Positions 7,210-13,926 of a stretch of DNA of 14,421 bases are shown one piece after another (position 1 is the stretch's first letter; each line of letters begins with the position of its first letter). The stretch covers positions 1 through 14,421 of the forward strand of contig JBDRGX010000124.1 in the NCBI GenBank assembly GCA_043817485.1, in the 5' to 3' direction. The notes below the pieces were generated by a model that saw nothing but the letters and a program-made list of their open reading frames with translations, was not told where the DNA came from and made no database searches. Position numbers and translations under genes: made by a program. Origin of the DNA: JBDRGX01 sp043817485 [NCBI: bacterium] (GTDB lineage: Bacteria; JBDRGX01).

Positions 7210-8023
7210 TTAATATTTTGCTATAAAATTTTTTAATAATTTTGAAAGTTTAGGTTCAGTTTCTTTAGATACTTTTACCACTTCTTGAAAATTAAGTGGT
7301 TTTAAATTATCTGGTAGACAAATATCTGTAATACAAGAAATTCCTAATACATTTAATCCAATATGTTTAGCAGCAATTACTTCAGGAACTGTTGACATTC
7401 CAACTGCATCTGCTCCAATTAAACGCAAAAATCTATATTCAGCTGCTGTTTCCAAATTAGGACCAGTAACTCCGATATAAACTCCTTTTTGAATTTTTAT
7501 TTTTTCATCTAAAGCTACTTTTTCTATTAAAGTAATTAAATCTTTATTATAAGTATTAAACATATCTGGAAAACGAACACCTATTTCTTCATCATTAGTA
7601 CCAATAAGAGGATTTATCCCCATAAAATTTATATGATCTGTAATTACCATTAAATCACCTAAGGAAAACAACGGGTTTAATCCACCAGCAGCATTAGAAA
7701 CAATTAGCGTTTTTACACCCAGGGATTTCATTACATAAATAGGAAAAACTATATCTTTTACACAATAACCTTCATAATAATGAAATCTTCCTTGCATAGC
7801 AATTACATTTTTATTTTCTATTTTTCCAAAAACTAATTGATTTTGATGAGTTTCTACAGTAGAAGTCAAAAAATATGGAATATCTTTATAAGAAAGCGTT
7901 TTTTTTTTCTTTTATTTCATCAGCCAATGATCCTAATCCAGTACCTAAAATAATAGCAATTTCTGGTTTTATATCAATTTGATTTATAATATATTCATAA
8001 GATTTTTTAATTTTTTCTTTCAT
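7210..8023 (-). CDS. Purine nucleoside phosphorylase, split by a frameshift in an A10 run
   Basis: The family catalyses phosphorolysis of purine nucleosides for base salvage. Translation from the ATG at 8023 (AAGGA five bases upstream) gives MKEKIKKSYEYI... with the phosphate-binding ILGTGLGSLAD, then stops at 7886-7888. The rest, from the AAA/ACG junction to the stop at 7210, lies in another frame and holds QGRFHYYEGY, SNAAGGLN, GPNLETAAEYR and GADAVGMSTVPE. Removing one A from the ten-A run (7899-7908) restores a 270-residue protein, the normal length for the trimeric PNP family. The downstream part alone could only start at TTG 7869 and would lack the phosphate loop. Where human PNP has Asn243, this protein has Asp (position 233 after correction). 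It heads the ileS operon. Confidence 0.85.
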
Positions 8024-8041
8024 TATAATCCTTTTGTTCCC

Positions 8042-8320
8042 AAAAAACGAAATATTGGTAGAATCGATTGAAAATTAATATATCATGCCTACGGCATTTG
8101 TTATTATGTGAAAATAATTTTTTTTACCGATTATTGTCCCGATGGGACATTTATGGAATAATAATTATTGATAAAGAACATAAACTAATTCATTCCGTAG
8201 AAACGAGATATTGGTAAAAACGAAACAAATTTGAATGACCAAAATACAAATGTTCAAAACAAAATTCAATTTTATTATTTTTTTTTAATATCCCATAGGG
8301 ATATAATATTGGTAAAAAAA
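8042..8320. repeat. Intergenic cluster of dispersed repeats and short GC hairpins
   Basis: The 584-nt divergent spacer (8024-8607) contains no supported gene. It carries three small hairpins: ATGCC-tac-GGCAT (8085-8097), TGTCCC-gat-GGGACA (8135-8149) and ATATCCC-ata-GGGATAT (8288-8304). Around them the core ATATTGGTA recurs at 8052, 8209 and 8307, with an inverse-like ttaccgat at 8125. A module at 8191-8220 matches 13001-13030 at 27 of 30 positions, and the following 8221-8273 resembles 12891-12943. This is the layout of REP/BIME-type palindromic repeats. The remainder (8418-8590) is low-complexity AT-rich DNA. Confidence 0.6.
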
Positions 8321-8391
8321 TATTTATCAAAAAAAACAAAAAGTCAAGAAATTTTTTAAAATTGATATTACTAAATAAAAATAACATTTAC

Positions 8392-8417
8392 TTGACAATG
8401 ATACTTACACTTATAAT
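8392..8417 (+). promoter_or_regulatory. Candidate promoter for the TPR protein gene
   Basis: A consensus TTGACA (8392-8397) is followed by a consensus TATAAT (8412-8417), but the spacer is only 14 nt, shorter than the usual 16-18. A weaker alternative nearer the gene is TTAACT (8544-8549), 16 nt, TAATAT (8566-8571). Which one is used cannot be decided here. Confidence 0.35.
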
Positions 8418-8607
8418 TAAATATTTGTATAAAATTAAAAAAGCAAAAAAATAAGAAATATTGCTCAGAAAAAATTTTAAATTATTTATAAAAAATATAG
8501 ATAAAGTTAAAAAAGGAATTCTAAAAAAAACAAAAAAAAGTATTTAACTTTTCGATAAGATTTTCTAATATTGATAATAAAATCTAAAAAGGAAGGAAAA
8601 ATAGTAG

Positions 8608-9474
8608 ATGAAAAAATCAAAATTATTCATAACGATTTTAATAGGAGGGAGTTTCCTCTTTTGTATTTTTAGTATAATAGGATGTCAAGAGAAGATAGTC
8701 CTTAAAAATGGAAATAATAACAAATATTTATCTATAGAAAAAATAAAGAATGAAGGCAAAATTGAGCAGGCATATAAATTAGACCCCAAAAATCCTGAAA
8801 TTTTACTCGAGTTAGGAAAAGTCTATAATATGAATGGCGATAAAATACTCCATTATAATGATGAGGCTACTAAAGAAGGGAGGAAAGGGAAAAAATATAA
8901 AGATGATGCACAGCGAATTTTTAAAGAGATAATGAAAAACTCACCAGAATTTGCAGATAATGCACAATATTATTTGGGAGCATCTTATTGTGATTCTCAA
9001 ACAGTATATGATAATAATTACCATCAGGCTATTCAAGAATTTATGGCATTAATACAGGTATATCCTAAGAGTAAATTTTGTCCAAAGGCGCAATATGGAA
9101 TAGGGAAGTGTTTTGAAAACCTTAAAAATTATGAAAATGCTATTGAGGAATATAAAAAAGTAATAGAAAAATATCCACAGAGTGAGGAAAAAATATTGGC
9201 TTATCGTTCTATAGGATGGTGCTATGTATGGATAAAAAATTATAAAAATGCACTTACCTATCTTCAAGAGATTGTTGACAATTTCCCTAAAACCGAGCAT
9301 GCAAGATCCGCTCTATTAGATATAGCAGAGATTTATAAAAATAATTTCAAAAATTATAATAAAGCAATAGAGGTATATAGGGAATATTTACATGATTATG
9401 CCAAAACAACAATAGAAGTTGAAACTTATCAAGAAGAAATCAATACACTAAAAGCAAAACTTAAAAATGAATAG
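8608..9474 (+). CDS. Tetratricopeptide-repeat protein, probable lipoprotein
   Basis: The 288-residue protein begins with a signal peptide (charged MKKSK, hydrophobic stretch to about residue 25) ending in SIIGC, so Cys26 is a plausible lipidation site; the lipobox is not ideal. The rest is tetratricopeptide-like. An isolated unit lies around 48-80, followed by consecutive repeats from about 120 to 270, each ending in the pattern YP or FP followed by a short turn (for example KYPQSEEKILAYRSIGWCYV). This resembles BamD/YfiO, CpoB and other envelope TPR scaffolds that bind proteins, but no specific role can be assigned. AAGGAAGG lies 11 nt before the ATG. The gene appears monocistronic, and its codon use is richer in G- or C-ending codons than the neighbours. 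Confidence 0.8.
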   Translation: MKKSKLFITILIGGSFLFCIFSIIGCQEKIVLKNGNNNKYLSIEKIKNEGKIEQAYKLDPKNPEILLELGKVYNMNGDKILHYNDEATKEGRKGKKYKDDAQRIFKEIMKNSPEFADNAQYYLGASYCDSQTVYDNNYHQAIQEFMALIQVYPKSKFCPKAQYGIGKCFENLKNYENAIEEYKKVIEKYPQSEEKILAYRSIGWCYVWIKNYKNALTYLQEIVDNFPKTEHARSALLDIAEIYKNNFKNYNKAIEVYREYLHDYAKTTIEVETYQEEINTLKAKLKNE

Positions 9475-9514
9475 TGTTTTTAAAACCATATTTTTAAAAA
9501 TTAAGAAAAAAATA

Positions 9515-9543
9515 TTGACTTATTATAAAATTAAAAATAAAAG
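9515..9543 (+). promoter_or_regulatory. Candidate promoter for the tatA-tpiA-rpmF-plsX-fabH operon
   Basis: TTGACT (9515-9520) is followed after 17 nt by TAAAAG (9538-9543), about 35 nt before the first start codon. The -35 box is one base from consensus and the -10 box is weak. The 104-nt gap after the TPR gene shows no GC-rich terminator. Confidence 0.35.
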
Positions 9544-9578
9544 TTAAAATTAAATTTTAAAAACAAGAGAGGTTTTTT

Positions 9579-10631
9579 TTGTTTGGGATAAGTGGTGGAG
9601 AATTACTTGTTATTTTATTTTTAGGGTTACTTCTTTTTGGTCCTCAAAAAATACCTCAAATAGCTAAAATTGTTGCTAAAATACTTAATGATTTAAAAAA
9701 ATCTACTGATCAAATTAAAAAAGACATTATGGAAAATGAACATTTAAAACAAATTCAAAATAATACTTATGATATAAAAAATCAAATAGAAAAAAGTATT
9801 TACAAAGAAGAAAAAGAACCATTTATAAATGAAAAAGAATATTTAAAACCAAAAGGAGAAAAATTTATGAGAAAAAAAATAATAATTGGAAATTGGAAAA
9901 TGAATAAAAATATAGAAGAATCTTTGAAATTAGTAGAAGAATTAAATCAAGAATTAAAAAATGAAAATGAAATAGATATAGTAATTTGTCCTCCTTTTAC
10001 ATCTCTTTTAGAAGTAAAGAAAAAATTAGAAAATAGCTTTATTGAATTAGGAGCACAAAATCTTTTTTGGGAAGAAACTGGAGCTTATACTGGAGAAATT
10101 TCTCCAGTAATGTTAAAAGACATTGGTTGTAAATATGTTATTATTGGACATTCAGAAAGAAGAATGTATTTTAATGAAACTAATGAAATGGTAAATAAAA
10201 AAATTAAAGCAGCATTAAAAAAAGATATTATTCCTATTATGTGTGTAGGTGAAAATTTAGAACAAAGAAAAAATAACGAAACTTTTTTTGTAATAGAAAA
10301 ACAACTTGAACAAGGACTTTTAGGCATAGAATTAGAAGATCTGGAAAAAATAATTATTGCTTATGAACCTATTTGGGCAATTGGTACTGGAGTAGTAGCA
10401 ACAATAGAACAAGCCCAAGAAGTTCATTCATTTATTAGAGAAAAATTATCTAAAATAGCTAATTCTTTTATTGCAGAAATAATAAGAATTCAATATGGAG
10501 GAAGTGTAACTCCAGAAAATATACAAAATTTAATTACTCAAAAAGATATTGATGGAGCATTAGTTGGTGGAGCAAGTTTAAAATCCACATCTTTTATTTC
10601 CATTATTAAAAATACTAAAACAACTTTTTAA
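9579..10631 (+). CDS. TatA/TatB-type translocase subunit fused in frame to triosephosphate isomerase
   Basis: One uninterrupted 350-codon frame encodes two families. Residues 1-50 are a TatA/B protein of the twin-arginine translocase: a short membrane helix (GELLVILFLGLLLFGP), the FGP hinge, then the amphipathic helix QKIPQIAKIVAKILNDLKKS. Residues 51-96 are a charged Lys/Glu-rich tail typical of TatA/B C-termini. Residue 97 onward is complete triosephosphate isomerase. The start is TTG at 9579, supported by GAGAGG six bases before it. No stop codon separates the halves, so readthrough would tether an isomerase to the membrane. An internal ribosome site and ATG at 9867 allow free isomerase as well. 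The likely history is loss of the tatA stop codon in an operon; a sequencing error is the main alternative. Confidence 0.8.
   Translation: MFGISGGELLVILFLGLLLFGPQKIPQIAKIVAKILNDLKKSTDQIKKDIMENEHLKQIQNNTYDIKNQIEKSIYKEEKEPFINEKEYLKPKGEKFMRKKIIIGNWKMNKNIEESLKLVEELNQELKNENEIDIVICPPFTSLLEVKKKLENSFIELGAQNLFWEETGAYTGEISPVMLKDIGCKYVIIGHSERRMYFNETNEMVNKKIKAALKKDIIPIMCVGENLEQRKNNETFFVIEKQLEQGLLGIELEDLEKIIIAYEPIWAIGTGVVATIEQAQEVHSFIREKLSKIANSFIAEIIRIQYGGSVTPENIQNLITQKDIDGALVGGASLKSTSFISIIKNTKTTF
9853..9858 (+). promoter_or_regulatory. Internal Shine-Dalgarno site for tpiA
   Basis: AAGGAG stands eight bases before ATG 9867, exactly where a free triosephosphate isomerase would begin. It shows that an independent tpiA start is retained inside the longer fused frame. 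Confidence 0.75.
9867..10631 (+). CDS. tpiA: Triosephosphate isomerase (nested start within the fused frame)
   Basis: The 254-residue enzyme interconverts dihydroxyacetone phosphate and glyceraldehyde 3-phosphate in glycolysis and gluconeogenesis. Catalytic residues are all visible: Asn9 and Lys11 in GNWKMN, His95 in IGHSERR, and Glu167 in AYEPIWAIGTG. The phosphate-binding loops YGGSV (210-214) and GALVGGASL (230-238) are intact. The length is typical of the bacterial enzyme. The ATG at 9867 has its own AAGGAG, so this is probably the main translation start even though the frame stays open upstream into tatA. rpmF follows 29 nt downstream. Confidence 0.95.
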   Translation: MRKKIIIGNWKMNKNIEESLKLVEELNQELKNENEIDIVICPPFTSLLEVKKKLENSFIELGAQNLFWEETGAYTGEISPVMLKDIGCKYVIIGHSERRMYFNETNEMVNKKIKAALKKDIIPIMCVGENLEQRKNNETFFVIEKQLEQGLLGIELEDLEKIIIAYEPIWAIGTGVVATIEQAQEVHSFIREKLSKIANSFIAEIIRIQYGGSVTPENIQNLITQKDIDGALVGGASLKSTSFISIIKNTKTTF

Positions 10632-10660
10632 AAAATTAAATAATAAGAAAGGAGAATATT

Positions 10661-10855
10661 ATGCCATTACCAAAACGGAAACATTCTAAATCAAGAGGTA
10701 GAAAAAGAAGAACTCATTATAAACTTTCACCTATATTTCTTGATAAATGTCCTAAATGTGAAGCTGCTAAACTTGCTCATAGAGTATGTTTAACATGTGG
10801 TTTTTACAATGATAAACCAGTGCTTCAAATAAAAACAAAAAAAGAGAAACAATGA
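10661..10855 (+). CDS. rpmF: 50S ribosomal protein L32
   Basis: The 64-residue basic protein of the large ribosomal subunit starts with the characteristic MPLPKRKHSKSRGRKRR. It carries the zinc-binding form of the family: Cys30, Cys33, Cys43 and Cys46 in KCPKCEAAK and RVCLTCGFYN. AAAGGAG lies seven bases before the ATG. Its TGA overlaps the plsX ATG (ATGA), so the two are translationally coupled. The rpmF-plsX-fabH order is a widely conserved bacterial arrangement linking ribosome and membrane-lipid synthesis. Confidence 0.96.
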   Translation: MPLPKRKHSKSRGRKRRTHYKLSPIFLDKCPKCEAAKLAHRVCLTCGFYNDKPVLQIKTKKEKQ

Positions 10856-11835
10856 AAATAGCAATTGATGTAATGGGAGGAGATTATGCTCCAAGTTCTG
10901 TATTAAACGGAATTTTACAATTAGATTCTTCATTTAAAGATAAAGTAATTTTAGTCGGAGATGAAGTAAAAATAAAAGATATTTTGGGAAATAAAAGTAC
11001 TTCATTTGAAATCATAGACACAAAAGAATTTATTGATATGCATGAATCTCCAACCATAAGTCTGCGAAATAAAAAACAATCTTCTATTATTATTTGTAAT
11101 CAATTAGTAAAAAATGGAAAAGCAGATGCTGTAATTAGTGCTGGAAATACTGGTACTTGCATGGCAAGTTCTTATTTAGAATTAGGTGTTTTGCCTGGTA
11201 TTCATAGACCAGTACTTGCTTCTATTTTACCAACTAATAAAAATAATGTTATTCTTTTAGATGTAGGTGCTAATGTTGATACAAAATCAAGACATTTATT
11301 TCAATTTGCTATTATGGGATATGTTTATGCTAAATATGTTTTAGGAAAAAAAGAACCTAAAATTGGTTTATTAAATATTGGGGAGGAACCAAATAAAGGA
11401 AATAATTTATCTATTCTTACTTATAACTTATTAAAAAATTCTCAACTCCCTTTTATAGGAAATATAGAAGGTCGGGATATTTTAAAAGGAAAAGTAGATA
11501 TAATAGTATGTGATGGATTTATTGGAAACATAATTTTAAAATTCACTGAGGGTGTTGTAGAAGTGTTATCTTCTTTATTTAAAGAAACAATTTCAAAAGG
11601 TTTCTTATCTAAATTAGGATTTCTTTTATTATCTAAAAATCTTCGTAATCTTAAGAAAAAATTAGATTATTCTGAATATGGTGGAGTTCCTTTATTAGGA
11701 GTTAATGGAGTTTCCATTATTTCTCATGGATCTTCTTCTCCTAAAGCAATTAAAAATGCTATTATGGTAGCTGAAAAATTTGTTAATTACAAAATTAATC
11801 AACATATTACTGAGGAAATTAAAAAATATGAATAA
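10852..11835 (+). CDS. plsX: Phosphate acyltransferase PlsX
   Basis: PlsX converts acyl-ACP to acyl-phosphate, the acyl donor used by PlsY in phosphatidic acid synthesis; it is a peripheral membrane enzyme. The 327 residues start with the hallmark MKIAIDVMGGDYAP. Further family blocks are VISAGNTGTCMAS, LDVGANVDTKSRHLFQFA, LLNIGEEPNKGN, VCDGFIGNIILKFTEG, and the C-terminal YGGVPLLGVNGVSIISHGSS. The length is normal. The start codon overlaps the rpmF stop by 4 nt and the 3' end overlaps fabH by 8 nt, so the three genes are tightly coupled. Confidence 0.96.
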   Translation: MKIAIDVMGGDYAPSSVLNGILQLDSSFKDKVILVGDEVKIKDILGNKSTSFEIIDTKEFIDMHESPTISLRNKKQSSIIICNQLVKNGKADAVISAGNTGTCMASSYLELGVLPGIHRPVLASILPTNKNNVILLDVGANVDTKSRHLFQFAIMGYVYAKYVLGKKEPKIGLLNIGEEPNKGNNLSILTYNLLKNSQLPFIGNIEGRDILKGKVDIIVCDGFIGNIILKFTEGVVEVLSSLFKETISKGFLSKLGFLLLSKNLRNLKKKLDYSEYGGVPLLGVNGVSIISHGSSSPKAIKNAIMVAEKFVNYKINQHITEEIKKYE

Positions 11836-12805
11836 TGTAGGAATTATTGGTATAGGTCATTATGTTCCAGAAAAAATTTTAACTAATAATGATTTAGAAA
11901 AAATCGTAAATACTACTAATGAATGGATTATGACAAGAACTGGAATTTCAGAAAGAAGAATTGCAGAAGAAAACATACCTACTTCGTATCTTGCTACAAA
12001 AGCTGCAAACGAAGCTATTCAAAATGCAAATATAAAATCGGAAGAAATAGATCTTATTATTGTTGCTACAATTACTCCCGATATGACCTTTCCATCAACT
12101 GCTTGTATAGTACAAGCACAAATAGGTGCTTTTAATGCTGCTTGTTTTGATTTACAAGCTGCTTGTTCTGGATTTGTTTTTGCTTTACATACTGCTGAAC
12201 AATTTATAGCTAATGGAGTTTATAAAAATATTTTAGTAATTGCTGCAGACAAAATGTCTTCTATTGTTGATTGGCAAGATAGAAATACTTGTGTTTTATT
12301 TGGAGATGGTGCTTGTGCTTGTATTCTTTCGCAAAGTTCATCAAAAAAAATCTTAAAATCTTATTGGAAATCAGATGGAAGATTTAAAGACATTGTTTAT
12401 TTACCAGGAGGTGGTTCTCAAATTCCTCCAAGTCATAAAATGATTGAAGAAAAATTACAATTCATAAAAATGGATGGTAAAATACTTTTCAAACATGCTG
12501 TTACAAAAATAGAGGAAAGCATTAAAAAAGTAATTTCATTATGCAATCTTTCAATAGATGACATTAGTTTAATTATTCCACATCAAGCAAATATTAGAAT
12601 AATTGAAGCAATTTATGAAAGATTAAAAGTTCCTAAAGAAAAAGTATTTATTAATTTACATAAATATGGTAATTTAAGTGCTGCTTCTGTAGGTGTTTGT
12701 TTAAGCGAAATATCAAAACAAAATACTTTGAAATCTGGAGATAAAATACTTTTAACTACTGTTGGTGCTGGTTTATCTTGGGCAAGTATGATAATTGAAT
12801 GGTAA
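11828..12805 (+). CDS. fabH: Beta-ketoacyl-ACP synthase III
   Basis: FabH condenses acetyl-CoA (or a branched primer) with malonyl-ACP to start type II fatty-acid synthesis. The 325-residue thiolase-fold protein has the full catalytic triad: Cys113 in QAACSGFVFAL, His252 in IIPHQANIRI, and Asn282 in HKYGNLSAASVG. The C-terminal GAGLSWAS motif is also present. I place the start at ATG 11828, which gives the normal MNNVGIIGIGHYVP terminus; a TTG at 11780 would add 16 residues without family support. GAGGA (11812-11816) precedes it and the gene overlaps plsX by 8 nt. It is the last gene of the operon, followed by a repeat-rich spacer. Confidence 0.96.
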   Translation: MNNVGIIGIGHYVPEKILTNNDLEKIVNTTNEWIMTRTGISERRIAEENIPTSYLATKAANEAIQNANIKSEEIDLIIVATITPDMTFPSTACIVQAQIGAFNAACFDLQAACSGFVFALHTAEQFIANGVYKNILVIAADKMSSIVDWQDRNTCVLFGDGACACILSQSSSKKILKSYWKSDGRFKDIVYLPGGGSQIPPSHKMIEEKLQFIKMDGKILFKHAVTKIEESIKKVISLCNLSIDDISLIIPHQANIRIIEAIYERLKVPKEKVFINLHKYGNLSAASVGVCLSEISKQNTLKSGDKILLTTVGAGLSWASMIIEW

Positions 12806-12870
12806 ATCAAATTATTTATAGCATAATTAATTATTTATACGAAGTTACAATTAAAAAGATAGTAATAAAA

Positions 12871-13045
12871 AAAATCCGAATATCGAAATTCGAAACAAAT
12901 ATGAATGACAAAAATACGAAACCCAAAACAAATTTTCAATTTTCAATTTAAAATAAATGCAAATGTTTCTACTAATATAAATAAAAAAACAAAGATAATT
13001 CGTTCCATAGAAATGAGATATTGGTAAAAACAAATATCGAATTTG
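12871..13045. repeat. Repeat-rich spacer between fabH and thi4
   Basis: The 344-nt gap 12806-13149 has no supported gene. It begins with AT-rich filler and contains cgaaacaaatatgaatgac (from 12891), matching 8221 onward. A module at 13001-13030 is nearly identical to 8191-8220, including gagatattggtaaaaa. Several tcgaa/ttcga units (12877-12896 and 13035-13042) give local symmetry. The two modules occur in the opposite order to the 8191-8273 copy. I see no CTGAGA-type element that would indicate a TPP riboswitch before thi4. Confidence 0.6.
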
Positions 13046-13149
13046 GTAATTTGCAACATTTTATTTTTGATTGCAACTTGATATGAATTGTTATCTTTAC
13101 AAAAATAAAAAAAATTAAAATTATTTAATAAAATCAAAATGGAGGTTTT

Positions 13150-13926
13150 ATGAAAATAGATGATATTATAGTTTCTAAAAGTATAATAGAAAGTTGGAGT
13201 AATTATTTTGTTGATTCTCTTGAATTAGATGTAGCTATTGTTGGAGGTGGACCTGCTGGTCTTACAGCTGGTTATTATTTAGCAAAAAAAGGATTCAAGG
13301 TAGGATTGTATGAAAAAAATTTATCTATTGGCGGTGGTATGTGGGGTGGAGGAATGATGTTTAACAAATGTGTGTTTCAAGATGAATCAAAATCTATTCT
13401 TGACGAATTTGGAATAAAAACACAGGAATATGAAAAAGGATATTTTATTACAGATTCTATTGAAACAGTTACTACATTATGTTCTAAAGCTGTACAAGCT
13501 GGGTTAAGAGTATTTAATCTTATTTCTGTAGAAGATGTAATGATTCGTGAACAAGCAATTACTGGTTTAGTATTATCATGGAGTGCAGTTGAAATAGCCA
13601 AATTACATGTGGATCCACTTACTATTCGGGCAAAATTTGTAATTGATACTACTGGACATGCTGCTCATGTAGCCAATATAATCATAAAAAGAATAGGAAA
13701 AAAACTTTTTACAGAAACTGGAAACTTAATAGGTGAAGGTTCAATGTGGGCAGAAGTTGGAGAACAAACTATTGTTCAAAATACTAAAGAAATATTTCCT
13801 AATGTTTATGTGGCTGGAATGGCTTGCAATGCAGTTTTTGGAGGTCCAAGAATGGGGCCAATCTTTGGTGGAATGCTATTATCTGGAAAAAAAATTGCTG
13901 AAATATTAATAGAAAAATTAAAATAA
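13150..13926 (+). CDS. thi4: Thi4-type thiazole synthase, histidine (sulfide-using) form
   Basis: Thi4 proteins build the thiazole phosphate moiety of thiamin from NAD, glycine and sulfur. The 258 residues contain the dinucleotide-binding [18 protein letters not shown] (31-48), [12 protein letters not shown] (61-72), and the C-terminal [19 protein letters not shown]. At the position of the suicidal sulfur-donor cysteine of yeast Thi4 there is a histidine, in [10 protein letters not shown] (His153), as in the catalytic methanogen enzymes that use free sulfide. That points to an anaerobic, sulfide-containing setting. GGAGG stands four bases before the ATG. The gene is flanked by long spacers and looks monocistronic. 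Confidence 0.93.
   Translation: MKIDDIIVSKSIIESWSNYFVDSLELDVAIVGGGPAGLTAGYYLAKKGFKVGLYEKNLSIGGGMWGGGMMFNKCVFQDESKSILDEFGIKTQEYEKGYFITDSIETVTTLCSKAVQAGLRVFNLISVEDVMIREQAITGLVLSWSAVEIAKLHVDPLTIRAKFVIDTTGHAAHVANIIIKRIGKKLFTETGNLIGEGSMWAEVGEQTIVQNTKEIFPNVYVAGMACNAVFGGPRMGPIFGGMLLSGKKIAEILIEKLK

Noticed and set aside
8042-8320. CRISPR array
   Set aside because: The repeated units are irregularly spaced, differ in length and flanks, and there are no cas genes in the window.
8190-8387. 65-residue minus-strand frame in the divergent spacer
   Set aside because: It is made of the dispersed repeat modules and a hairpin, with no ribosome site or family signature; similar spurious frames arise from the repeat copy at 12851-13033.
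8461-8547. Possible small basic peptide starting at a TTG codon
   Set aside because: It is only 28 residues of mostly Lys, Phe and Ile, with no convincing ribosome site; low-complexity AT DNA explains it.
9049-9300. 83-residue minus-strand frame inside the TPR gene
   Set aside because: It is antisense to a well-supported coding gene and has no features of its own.
12851-13137. Two minus-strand frames before thi4
   Set aside because: Both are translations of repeat DNA and AT-rich filler, with no start context and no recognisable domain.
13100-13149. TPP riboswitch upstream of thi4
   Set aside because: No CTGAGA-type core or paired stems were found in 12806-13149; only repeats and AT-rich sequence.
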